A stretch of DNA of 64,000 nt from contig CAKPOE010000004.1 of assembly GCA_934169745.1 (NCBI GenBank), positions 1 through 64,000 on the forward strand, read 5' to 3'. Below the pieces are notes generated by a model, which worked only from the letters and a program-made list of their open reading frames with translations, did no database searches and was not told where the DNA came from. This stretch comes from an uncultured Clostridia bacterium (GTDB lineage Bacteria > Bacillota > Clostridia > TANB77 > UBA1234). Shown one piece after another: positions 7,688-15,872 of the stretch (its first letter is position 1; each line of letters starts with the position of its first letter). The position numbers and the translations under genes are program-made.

Positions 7688-9874
7688 GTGAACAAATCAA
7701 AAACAAGGGAAATTATAAAATTCTCTTTTTACAAAGATATGCGAAATAAATGGTTTATAATATTTAACGCGTTAACTTTAGTTAGTATGATAATCATGTT
7801 CAATTTTGGTTCTATCTCTTCCATTTTCAAAAGCACTGAAGATAAACGTTTTAACGTAGAAGTATTAGATAACGAAAACTTAATATATGATACTTTTAAA
7901 AACGAGTTTTCATCTGATGATAAAGAGTTTGAAGTTTCAAGAATATATGAAAACAATTATACAGCGGAAAATATTCCAGACAATTTAATTGTGATTGAGG
8001 CTTCGAGTAATGATAAAGACTTCGTAAAATTTTCTATTATATCCAAAGAAGGAATTAAAACATCTAGATATTCAAAAATTAAAGACGCATTGAATGTTTC
8101 AAGGAACAAACTTTTTGCTGAAAATTCTAATGTAACAGACGAGCAACTTGAACTTTTCCAAAGCGACTTAGACATAACTCGAATAATGTTAGCAGTTAAT
8201 GCAGAAGATTCCACAACAAAAGATTACATCAAAATGTTTTCTGCTGCTTTAACATATATGATTGCAATTTTAATTTTTTCAAAGATATCTAATGAAATAT
8301 CTCAAGAAAAGCAGTCAAAATCTAGCGAATATATACTTACAACGGTATCTGAGAAAGAATATTTATTTGCAAAAATATTTAGCACAATTGTATTAGTAAT
8401 CATTCAAGGATTATTATTATTGATTTACTATTATATAGGTGCACTATCTTCAAGTGTTCTGCATATAGCTACTACCGATTTGGCTTTATCTAGCAACATT
8501 ATTAAAGACAGTGTCAATAGCGACATTGTATACTATATTTTATCACTATTTGTATACAACGTTTTAAACTTAGTATTTTTGTGCATCATTCAAGCAACGC
8601 TTGCAGCAAAAACATCATCAAGTAGTGAAGCCGGCAATACAACATCACTTACATCGTTTATCATGCTAGTGTCTTATGTTATAGCTACGGTTGTTATCAC
8701 ACCATATTCAAAGGTAAACATTCTACTTGAAATTTGCTCTTGCTTACCTGTACTTTCCGCATATTTTATACCTGCACTTATGGTTATAGGTCAAATTAAA
8801 ACATGGCAAATTGTGCTATCTTTAATACTTTTGATAATATCTATACCTGTAACTTTTAACTATTGTGCAAAGTGGTTTAAAAATGGAATTTTGGATTACA
8901 CAAAAGTAAAGAAAAATAAAAAACAAGATGAAAAGGAAAAGTTAGATAATTTCATAGAAAAAAGAAAAGTTAAAAACTTAGGATTTGTAATTGGCTTGGG
9001 TATTTTACTTTACGTATCAATTCAAACTGTGCTTTCATTAGTGTTTACATTTGCATTACCTGCTCTGTTTGGCTCTATTCTTACAGACACAGAAATAACA
9101 TTAATAAACCAAATATTGCTTCAAGTCTTTTCACTTGGAATTGCAAGTTTGTTCGTACTATCATACTCTAACGGAAAAACTGAAAGAAGAAAAATCAAGT
9201 CTTCTAACAAAGCTCAAATTGTATTGATTGCATTATTCCTTGTATTTGTTTTGCAAATAGTCTTGAGCTTTACACTGTACCCATCATTGGGCTTAGATTA
9301 CAATGTAACTGATATGTTTGATGTAGATTCTAATTCAAGTGCACTTACGAAAGTTATATTGGTACTTTCACTAGCTGTTACACCAGCTATATTTGAAGAG
9401 CTTTTCTTCAGAAAGGCTGTGATAGACTTTTCAATGCCTTATGGAAAAAACTTCGCCTTAGTTTTTTCGGCACTAATATTTGGAATACTTCACATGAACA
9501 TATCTCAAGGATTATTCGCATTTATTATGGGGCTAATTATGGGAGCAATTTACATCTACACTGGAGATTTAAAATTAACTATGCTTATTCACTTCCTTAA
9601 CAACGGATATGCTGCTGTAGCAATGTTTGCAAAGCCATATACTTTAATCTTGATAACACTAACGTTATTCATCTTATTGATTATAGGCTTCGCATCATTA
9701 ATAAAGGTATTAATTAAAAAGGAGTATAGAGAAAAAATTAAAAGTATCTTATTTACAGATATCTCAAAAAAATCATTTGAAAAGTACAAATATGTTTTTA
9801 CAGATTTTGCTTTTGACGTATCAGTTATACTCATAGTATTAATGAGTATCTTGACAGAGAAAATATTGAGATAA
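7688..9874 (+). CDS. ABC-2 permease fused to CPBP intramembrane protease
   Basis: The 728-residue protein combines two modules. Residues 1 to about 415 form an ABC-2/NatB-like permease: one N-terminal span, a large extracytoplasmic domain, then about five spans. After a lysine-rich linker a second membrane module begins at about 430 and contains the CPBP (CAAX-protease-like) motifs: EELFFR near 570 (EExxxR), FGILH near 600 (FxxxH) and HFLNN near 634 (HxxxN), all intact. The GTG at 7688 is preferred over the GTG at 7679, since AGGTG lies 6 bases before it. The operon with the ATPase suggests an exporter whose cargo or partner is cleaved in the membrane; that role is inference. A terminator follows. 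Confidence 0.9.
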   Translation: MNKSKTREIIKFSFYKDMRNKWFIIFNALTLVSMIIMFNFGSISSIFKSTEDKRFNVEVLDNENLIYDTFKNEFSSDDKEFEVSRIYENNYTAENIPDNLIVIEASSNDKDFVKFSIISKEGIKTSRYSKIKDALNVSRNKLFAENSNVTDEQLELFQSDLDITRIMLAVNAEDSTTKDYIKMFSAALTYMIAILIFSKISNEISQEKQSKSSEYILTTVSEKEYLFAKIFSTIVLVIIQGLLLLIYYYIGALSSSVLHIATTDLALSSNIIKDSVNSDIVYYILSLFVYNVLNLVFLCIIQATLAAKTSSSSEAGNTTSLTSFIMLVSYVIATVVITPYSKVNILLEICSCLPVLSAYFIPALMVIGQIKTWQIVLSLILLIISIPVTFNYCAKWFKNGILDYTKVKKNKKQDEKEKLDNFIEKRKVKNLGFVIGLGILLYVSIQTVLSLVFTFALPALFGSILTDTEITLINQILLQVFSLGIASLFVLSYSNGKTERRKIKSSNKAQIVLIALFLVFVLQIVLSFTLYPSLGLDYNVTDMFDVDSNSSALTKVILVLSLAVTPAIFEELFFRKAVIDFSMPYGKNFALVFSALIFGILHMNISQGLFAFIMGLIMGAIYIYTGDLKLTMLIHFLNNGYAAVAMFAKPYTLILITLTLFILLIIGFASLIKVLIKKEYREKIKSILFTDISKKSFEKYKYVFTDFAFDVSVILIVLMSILTEKILR

Positions 9875-9886
9875 CTTTTCATACTT

Positions 9887-9909
9887 AGAGTTCCATTCGG
9901 AACTCTTTT
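9887..9909 (+). terminator. Terminator of the ABC-CPBP operon
   Basis: An 8-bp stem AGAGTTCC / GGAACTCT with loop ATTC, whose right arm runs into TTTT. Confidence 0.75.
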
Positions 9910-9930
9910 GTATTTATATCAAAAAACCGT

Positions 9931-10095
9931 AGGGGTCGCTGCCCTCAGCGACCCGCGAAACGAAATGAACTACTTAAAATCGTATAGTAACAAAATATAA
10001 ACACCTTCAAACGTTGTAAGGTGCGGGCACCGTACCATGTCACTACAACACGCTCCTTTGCTTTCGCGTATTTACAGCTATAATTATACCAATAT
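9931..10095. repeat. Probable interspersed non-coding repeat
   Basis: A non-coding block much richer in G and C than the flanks. It begins with a perfect 9-bp hairpin GGGTCGCTG / CAGCGACCC (9933-9941, 9946-9954), then has a CACCTT...AAGGTG hairpin, and ends in a direct repeat of ATAATTATACCA. The compact GC-rich hairpin in AT-rich DNA resembles scattered palindromic elements of Firmicutes genomes, but only one copy is in this window. Confidence 0.45.
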
Positions 10096-10097
10096 AA

Positions 10098-10668
10098 TTA
10101 TACCAAACGAGCAAACACCTCTATCACATCCCAATGCTTCAATTTTCCGAGTGCAGTTTTTTTATCATACTCTTTTTCATTAATATTTATTATTTCAAAT
10201 TGCTCAAACATACTTTTCACTTCTAGTAAATCACAAAAAGTCATATTTTTGTTACCATACCACTCATCATTTTTTCCGAAAAAATTTCCCACAAAATATC
10301 CGGCTGGATTTATCGAATTAGAAATTGTCTCCCATACATTACTAAATTTGCTCGGTTCACAAAAAGGAAGAGAAAACATTGAAATAACTAAATCAGAGCT
10401 TGGTAACGTAGCTATTTCTTCAAACCTTGACTGAATAAAAGCAAAATTTTTATTTTCATCTATAGTTAATTTATTTCTTATTAATTCTTCTGTATTCTCT
10501 TTATCAATTCCTAAAACATTATATCCGCTTTCGTAATAAATATATTGTATCTCTTCCATTTCCACAACCCAATTCTATTATTTTACTTATTGGTCTTTCA
10601 ATTGTATTTATTATTTCTATAGATTTATGATGAGTTGCATTATCCACTCTTTGATAATATTCTTTAAT
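10098..10668 (-). pseudogene. Frameshifted class I SAM methyltransferase
   Basis: The 3' part (10098-10565) encodes the back half of a SAM-dependent methyltransferase, with NVLGIDKE (motif II) and a FARLV end. The front half is in another frame: starting at 10668, after AGGAGG and 7 bases, it reads KEYYQRVDNATHHKS and then motif I ELGCGNGRD at residues 32-40, before a stop 14 codons past motif I. Joining the frames near 10530 restores a normal enzyme of about 190 residues. The expected start codon is also ATT instead of ATG. Two lesions make this a probable pseudogene, although ATT can start translation weakly. It lies next to a GC-rich intergenic repeat. Confidence 0.85.
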
Positions 10669-10711
10669 TGTATTTCCTCCTTCCTATATCATAATCAGTT
10701 ATATTTAAACT

Positions 10712-12757
10712 TTATGCGAATAATTTTCTAAACCATTCACCTACAATATTGAATAACTCTACTATTTTTTGCCACAATGTTTTATGTTCTTTTTCAGGCT
10801 CCAAATCTTTGGTATCATCAAAGTTTTCTTTAGTTATAGATTTTGTTTTCAATAATATTTGTACCATTTCAGGTGCTTCATTTTCATCAGATGTAAATGA
10901 TTCCACTTTTGCATTCTTATCTATATTAAACACATTTGTCTCATCTGTTACCTCATCAACACGATTTTTTGTCACATCATATATTGTATTTTTTGATGTT
11001 TTAATGTTATTCGATTCGGCAATCATTTTTTGGGTGTTTTTTAGCACTTCTTCCAACCCTTGAGTCATATTATTAACTCCGCTATATATTTCATTATCTA
11101 AGATTGTAGTCATGCTCTTAACATTATTTAAAACATTTATTAAGTGCTTATTTACTTGGTCTAATTCTTTAGTTAAGTCTTTCAAATCATTCACTGCATT
11201 TACTGTATCATTCTGATTTTCTACATATTTCTTTGCTTTTTCATCTACTACTTTTAATATTTCATTTATGCTATGCATAGATTTTTTCATTGCTGATATT
11301 GCATCTGGCAAATCCTCTGCATCCTTTGATAAACCAGATATATTATCTTCCAACACAGTCATGTCGTTTGTTACTTTTCCTATATTAGAAAACAAATTTT
11401 CAGCAGCTGATGTTGCCGTTTTTGACATCTTCTCTAATTTGCTCAATTGGTCGCTTACCTTTGATAAATTATTAAGTATTATTCCTGCACTTTGTTTTAC
11501 TTCTGGCTCTTCACTTACAGAATATATTTCCATGGAAGCTTCCTTAATATTTAGTAAACATTCTTCTATCGTCTCTGTATCAACATTTCCTGATTCTATT
11601 TTCACTCTCAATAACGCCTTTGTTGAAATCAATGTTTCCTTTGTATCTTTCACTAATTTTTTCATATCTTTCAAATCGCCAGGTAAATTTTCCACATCTT
11701 TTTCTAGATTGTCTAATGAATCAACCAAATCATCAAGCGATTCTATAAGTTCAGGAGTTATTTCATTTATTTTACTAATCATTTCGTTTATATCATTTAC
11801 TGCCTCTTCTAAATTTTCAACGTCTATAATAGCATTGTTTGTAATTCTCGAAAGTTCATTTAAGTCATTTGATAAATCAGTAATATTTTGATTTCTACTT
11901 TCTGCTAATGCATGTAGCTTGTTGCTTGCATTTCTTAAATCACTACTACCAGCTGTAAGTTTTTCTACTCCAGAACTCATATTGCTTGTGTTGTTTAGTA
12001 ATACATCCATACTCTTATTTAAGCTTTCTATTGATTTATCAAGTTTATCTTTATCCTCTGATATATCTGAAATTTTATCAAGTATATCGCCTTGAAGTGG
12101 AATCATCGCAAACGTCAAGCCTTCCATTGTAAAATCCTCTGTGCCCAATTCAATTTCAAATGTTTTTTCTTGTCCTGGTAAAGCTATAAACATCAATGTT
12201 TTTGTGTTACCTGTTAATACTTCTGTTGCATCTTTTGCAGATACACTTATGTAGTCGGCCATATCATAAGAAGATGTAATTTCTAACATATAATTATTTC
12301 TAAAATACTCTTTTGCATTTTCATTCTCGGAAATTTCAATAATTACTTTTACCAAACCACTTTTACCAATTAACTCTTCTGGCTTTTTATCTTCACCATT
12401 CAATTTATATGATAGTTTAATATTCCAAGGAATATTTGCTGATGCTTCATTATCTATAACTCCCATATATGAAAATTTGTTTAGACCTGAAACATCCCAT
12501 GATGTTTTCTCATCATCATTTATTGGCTCTGCATGATTTGTTAAATTAGTTACTTTGCTATATTTTGCATAATCAACTAATGACGAAACATCTTTCAATA
12601 TATAACTGTTATATACATTTATTAATTCTGGTTTTCCATATTCATCAAGGTTTACATATACTATCTCATTTTTCTTTTGCATTGCTTCACTTGCAAATAC
12701 AGATGTATAAGAAAACATCATACATATTACAAGTAAAATAGATAACTTCTGTTTCAT
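10712..12757 (-). CDS. Secreted coiled-coil protein of the MMPL operon
   Basis: The 681-residue product starts with a signal peptide (MKQKLSILLVICMMFSYTS, cleavage likely after VFAS). It continues with a roughly 200-residue mostly beta N-terminal domain and then a long heptad-rich coiled coil (about 230-590). It ends in a short C-terminal segment with the tryptophans LWQKIVELFNIVGEWF, possibly amphipathic. I do not recognise a named family. It is the last gene of the tetR-MMPL operon, 31 bp after the transporter, with AAAGGAAG before its ATG. A periplasm-side or wall-side partner that extends or gates the MMPL transporter is a reasonable inference, by analogy with YhgE/Pip-like coiled-coil proteins. 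Confidence 0.8.
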   Translation of the reverse strand: MKQKLSILLVICMMFSYTSVFASEAMQKKNEIVYVNLDEYGKPELINVYNSYILKDVSSLVDYAKYSKVTNLTNHAEPINDDEKTSWDVSGLNKFSYMGVIDNEASANIPWNIKLSYKLNGEDKKPEELIGKSGLVKVIIEISENENAKEYFRNNYMLEITSSYDMADYISVSAKDATEVLTGNTKTLMFIALPGQEKTFEIELGTEDFTMEGLTFAMIPLQGDILDKISDISEDKDKLDKSIESLNKSMDVLLNNTSNMSSGVEKLTAGSSDLRNASNKLHALAESRNQNITDLSNDLNELSRITNNAIIDVENLEEAVNDINEMISKINEITPELIESLDDLVDSLDNLEKDVENLPGDLKDMKKLVKDTKETLISTKALLRVKIESGNVDTETIEECLLNIKEASMEIYSVSEEPEVKQSAGIILNNLSKVSDQLSKLEKMSKTATSAAENLFSNIGKVTNDMTVLEDNISGLSKDAEDLPDAISAMKKSMHSINEILKVVDEKAKKYVENQNDTVNAVNDLKDLTKELDQVNKHLINVLNNVKSMTTILDNEIYSGVNNMTQGLEEVLKNTQKMIAESNNIKTSKNTIYDVTKNRVDEVTDETNVFNIDKNAKVESFTSDENEAPEMVQILLKTKSITKENFDDTKDLEPEKEHKTLWQKIVELFNIVGEWFRKLFA

Positions 12758-12788
12758 TTTAAATACTTCCTTTCTTACATCTATAGCT

Positions 12789-15050
12789 TTATTCTTGTTT
12801 CAAGCTTTCTTTCTTTTTCTCTAGCTTACTGATTTTCTTGTCAATTCTTTGCATTTTCTTATTCAATCTCCACTTTTCTCTTGCCTTTATCCTTATGTCT
12901 CTCTTCTTTAGCAACGCAACTTGTTTTTTATATGCACCTGAATTTTTAATCATTTCCAACTGCTTTGCTTTTTTCTCTCCCATTTTATCTCTCCACTTTT
13001 GTGGTATTAATGACATATGTATTATTTTATCAAATATCGCAAGCAATTGTGGTAACAAGAATACAACAAGCAAAACGCTTATTAATGCTCCTCTTCCTAT
13101 AAGCTCACCGATTTCAGAAATCGCACTTATTGACGAGAAGAATTTTATTAAATAACCTGCACCAATCAAAATTCCACTCGATGAAAGAATTGCTGGTATT
13201 GATTTCATAAGAGTTTGCTTAACTGCTTCTTTTACATCATTTTCTTTTCGTTTTTCTAGATAATTATTCGTTACAAGTATTGCGTAATCTATTGTTGCAC
13301 CTAGTGCTATTGAACTTACAATTAAGTAACCCATAAATATAAGTGACGTTCCTTGAAAATATGGAACAGCCATGTTTATAAATATTCCTGATTCAATAAC
13401 AATTATAAGCAATGTTGCAAGAGCTAAGTTTTTAAATGTAAACAAAAGTATAAGCCAAATTGCTATTATTGAAATCAAGTTTACTCTATTGTAGTCACCC
13501 TCAATTACATCTTTCATATCTATTGTAACAGGTATATTACCCGTCATCTTATATTCGTTTGGATAATATTTATCAGCAATTTTCCTTATTTCATTATATG
13601 TTTTTGTTGCAAGTTCACTTTCGCTACTTGTTCTTGTATACACAATTATTCTTGTATAATTATCGCTCTCAAATTTATCGCGCAAATTTTTCTCTACAAA
13701 TGAATAAGGAACACCCTCTGGAACAGTATTGACTAAAGTTTGTATCTTTCCTACAGCTTCCAAAGCATCCAGCTCATCAACCATTTCCTTTTGTGTTACG
13801 TAGTCGCCATTTGGAACTAGTAAAACAATTGGGTTACTTCTACCAAATTTCTCAACTATTGCTTTTTCATCTAAATTAAGTTTTGTGCCCTCTCCACTTC
13901 CAAAAGCACTTACTCCGTACATAAATTCATTCTGCTTTTGTGCGACGTAGCATGGAACAACTACCAAAATAACAATTGCAACTATCAAATATTTAAATCT
14001 TCCTATATTGCTACTAAATTTTTCAAACGTTGGAAGAAATGGCTTATGTCTTGTTTTTTCAACCAATTTATCGAATTTTAATATTAAGTATGGCATTAAG
14101 AATATTACACAAAGCAAGCTAAACACAATTCCTTTTGAAAATACAAAGCCAATATCTCTACCAATTCCAAAATCCATAAATGCAAGTGCAATAAATCCGA
14201 CAATTGTTGTCATAGAACTTGCAAGTATTGAAGATATAGAATTCTTAAGAGCATTCTTCATTGCGATTACCACATCATTTGTGTTTTTCTTCTCTATTTC
14301 AAATTGATGCAACATAAATACCGAATAATCCATCGAAACTGCAAACTGTAGCGCTGCTGAAATACTAAATGTTAAAAACGATACCGAATCAAATATAATA
14401 TTGCTTCCCATGTTGTATATAATTGATGCTAAAATTACTGTTATAAACAACACTGGTGAAAAATACGAGTCAGTAGTTAATATTAAAATGATGATAGCAA
14501 GCGGAATTAAAAATGATAAAATAACTGCCATTTCACTACTTATACTATCTTGCGAAGACTTTGTATCAAGTCCTGAGCCCATCATATTTGAATCTGCAGG
14601 CACGATTTTCCAGATTTCACCTATCGCTTTATTTGTTTTCATAGAATAATCATCTTCGTCGAACATTATTTCAAATAAAGCACTGCCATCCTTATAGTAT
14701 TCTTTCAAATCATTCTCATCAATAAAAGTATCAGGTTGATATACATCATAACTATCATCAATCCAAAGTACCATATCAACGCCATCTATAGCTTCTATTT
14801 TTTCTTTGTATGACTTCGCTTCGGCTAACGAAACATTATTAATCATAAGTCTAGCAATAGATTGCATCCCAAACTCTTCTTCTGTAGTATCCAATCCATC
14901 TTTTGAAGGGAAAGAATCTGGTATATATTTTGATAAATCATAATTTATTTTTACTTTAGGAATCAACATTACCGATACTATCAATAGTACCAAGAAGAAA
15001 ATTCCTATCTTTTTCCTATGCGTGACTATAAATTCAGCTAATCTTTCCAT
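12789..15050 (-). CDS. MMPL/RND-family transporter
   Basis: A 753-residue RND-superfamily exporter with two homologous halves, each with one span, a large extracytoplasmic loop and five more spans. The paired Asp-Tyr residues of the proton relay are present in both halves: MDYSVFMLHQF in the first and TIDYAILVTNNY in the second. After the last span comes an unusually long, strongly basic cytoplasmic tail of about 70 residues with coiled-coil character. I chose the ATG at 15050, one base after the tetR stop codon; translation is probably coupled. The neighbouring TetR repressor and secreted coiled-coil protein suggest an inducible lipid or drug exporter. The substrate is unknown. Confidence 0.93.
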   Translation of the reverse strand: MERLAEFIVTHRKKIGIFFLVLLIVSVMLIPKVKINYDLSKYIPDSFPSKDGLDTTEEEFGMQSIARLMINNVSLAEAKSYKEKIEAIDGVDMVLWIDDSYDVYQPDTFIDENDLKEYYKDGSALFEIMFDEDDYSMKTNKAIGEIWKIVPADSNMMGSGLDTKSSQDSISSEMAVILSFLIPLAIIILILTTDSYFSPVLFITVILASIIYNMGSNIIFDSVSFLTFSISAALQFAVSMDYSVFMLHQFEIEKKNTNDVVIAMKNALKNSISSILASSMTTIVGFIALAFMDFGIGRDIGFVFSKGIVFSLLCVIFLMPYLILKFDKLVEKTRHKPFLPTFEKFSSNIGRFKYLIVAIVILVVVPCYVAQKQNEFMYGVSAFGSGEGTKLNLDEKAIVEKFGRSNPIVLLVPNGDYVTQKEMVDELDALEAVGKIQTLVNTVPEGVPYSFVEKNLRDKFESDNYTRIIVYTRTSSESELATKTYNEIRKIADKYYPNEYKMTGNIPVTIDMKDVIEGDYNRVNLISIIAIWLILLFTFKNLALATLLIIVIESGIFINMAVPYFQGTSLIFMGYLIVSSIALGATIDYAILVTNNYLEKRKENDVKEAVKQTLMKSIPAILSSSGILIGAGYLIKFFSSISAISEIGELIGRGALISVLLVVFLLPQLLAIFDKIIHMSLIPQKWRDKMGEKKAKQLEMIKNSGAYKKQVALLKKRDIRIKAREKWRLNKKMQRIDKKISKLEKKKESLKQE

Positions 15051-15051
15051 A

Positions 15052-15642
15052 TTACACACTTTCCTTCATTCTCTTATCAAGGTTTTCCAATAAAACCTTA
15101 GAATAAATCTTCAAATCTTTCTCCATACGTTCCGTATCATTTGTATTACTAACAATAATATATATAATTCCTTCAAATATTGATGCCGAAATTGCTCTGC
15201 ACAACACGTCACTAACCGCCTCTAAATTATCGTTTTTAGCCACCTGCACCATCTTATCCGAAAGTATCGCTATAACCTTTTCTTTAAAATTTTTGTAATG
15301 ACTATATTTCTTATCATTTAAAAGAATGTGCATTTCATCTGCATATTTTTTCTTCCAATCAAGTATATTGTCTACAAACAATGTATATAACTCCTTGTAA
15401 TCTATCTCCTTCATTGTAGACGGCACATCGTTTATGAAAGTTGAGATTTCATTTAGCGTATCGGAAAGTATCTCCTCTGCTAATTGATCTTTATTTTTAA
15501 AGTATCTATAAATGTTGCCTGTACTTATGTTTGCTTTTAAAGCAATATCATTCATTGATGTATCCTCAATACCTTTTTCTTTAAATAACTTTTTGCTAAC
15601 TTTAAGTAACTTCTGCTTAACATCATCTTTCAATATCTGCAT
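15052..15642 (-). CDS. TetR-family transcriptional regulator
   Basis: A 196-residue regulator with the TetR N-terminal helix-turn-helix: FKEKGIEDTSMNDIALKA, then NISTGNIYRYFKNKDQL. The ligand-binding half has no recognisable signature. The start is MQILKDDVKQK at 15642; a longer frame to 15786 runs through the promoter and the repeat and is not plausible. It is the first gene of the tetR-MMPL-coiled-coil operon. Two copies of a palindrome flank its promoter, so it most likely represses its own operon and is released by a compound the transporter exports. Confidence 0.92.
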   Translation of the reverse strand: MQILKDDVKQKLLKVSKKLFKEKGIEDTSMNDIALKANISTGNIYRYFKNKDQLAEEILSDTLNEISTFINDVPSTMKEIDYKELYTLFVDNILDWKKKYADEMHILLNDKKYSHYKNFKEKVIAILSDKMVQVAKNDNLEAVSDVLCRAISASIFEGIIYIIVSNTNDTERMEKDLKIYSKVLLENLDKRMKESV

Positions 15643-15656
15643 AATAATAAACCCCC

Positions 15657-15710
15657 ATTCATTATTGAATATAATAATATCACTTTCACCCCTAGTTGTC
15701 AATAGTGAAT
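15657..15710 (-). promoter_or_regulatory. tetR operon promoter with two operator candidates
   Basis: Minus-strand TTGACA (15697-15702), 17-bp spacer and TATTAT (15674-15679). A palindrome ATTCA-TTAT-TGAAT lies at 15657-15670, just after the -10 box. A near copy, ATTCACTATTGACA, lies at 15697-15710 and contains the -35 box itself. The placement is ideal for autorepression by the TetR protein encoded next to it. Confidence 0.75.
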
Positions 15711-15747
15711 TACAATTTATTTTTAAAATCATATTTTCCAATAAAAA

Positions 15748-15827
15748 GCAACTGAACGAAAAAGAGGCAGCCGGAAAATCGTTCAAAAATGAACAACTTT
15801 CCGGCTGCCTCTTTTTCGTTCAGTTGC
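15748..15827. repeat. 33-bp modular repeat, two units as a long hairpin
   Basis: Two 33-bp units (15753-15785 and 15790-15822) lie in opposite orientation with a 4-bp AAAA linker. With flanking bases they form a 30-bp perfect stem (15748-15777 with 15798-15827). Each unit starts TGAACGA or TGAACAA, contains GGCAGCCGGAAA or its complement, and ends in CGTTCA. It lies between the divergent tetR promoter side and the end of the beta-helix gene and could also terminate transcription. Confidence 0.9.
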
Positions 15828-15872
15828 CGTGGGAACTCCATTCAGTCACACTTTTTAATGTTCCTTTTGTAT

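Noticed and set aside
10098..10565. Complete short methyltransferase starting with GTG
   Set aside because: It lacks the SAM-binding motif I, which is present upstream in another frame; the GTG is within the motif I coding region.
15643..15786. N-terminal extension of the TetR protein
   Set aside because: The extension would be coded by the promoter, operators and repeat; the TetR fold begins at the internal methionine.
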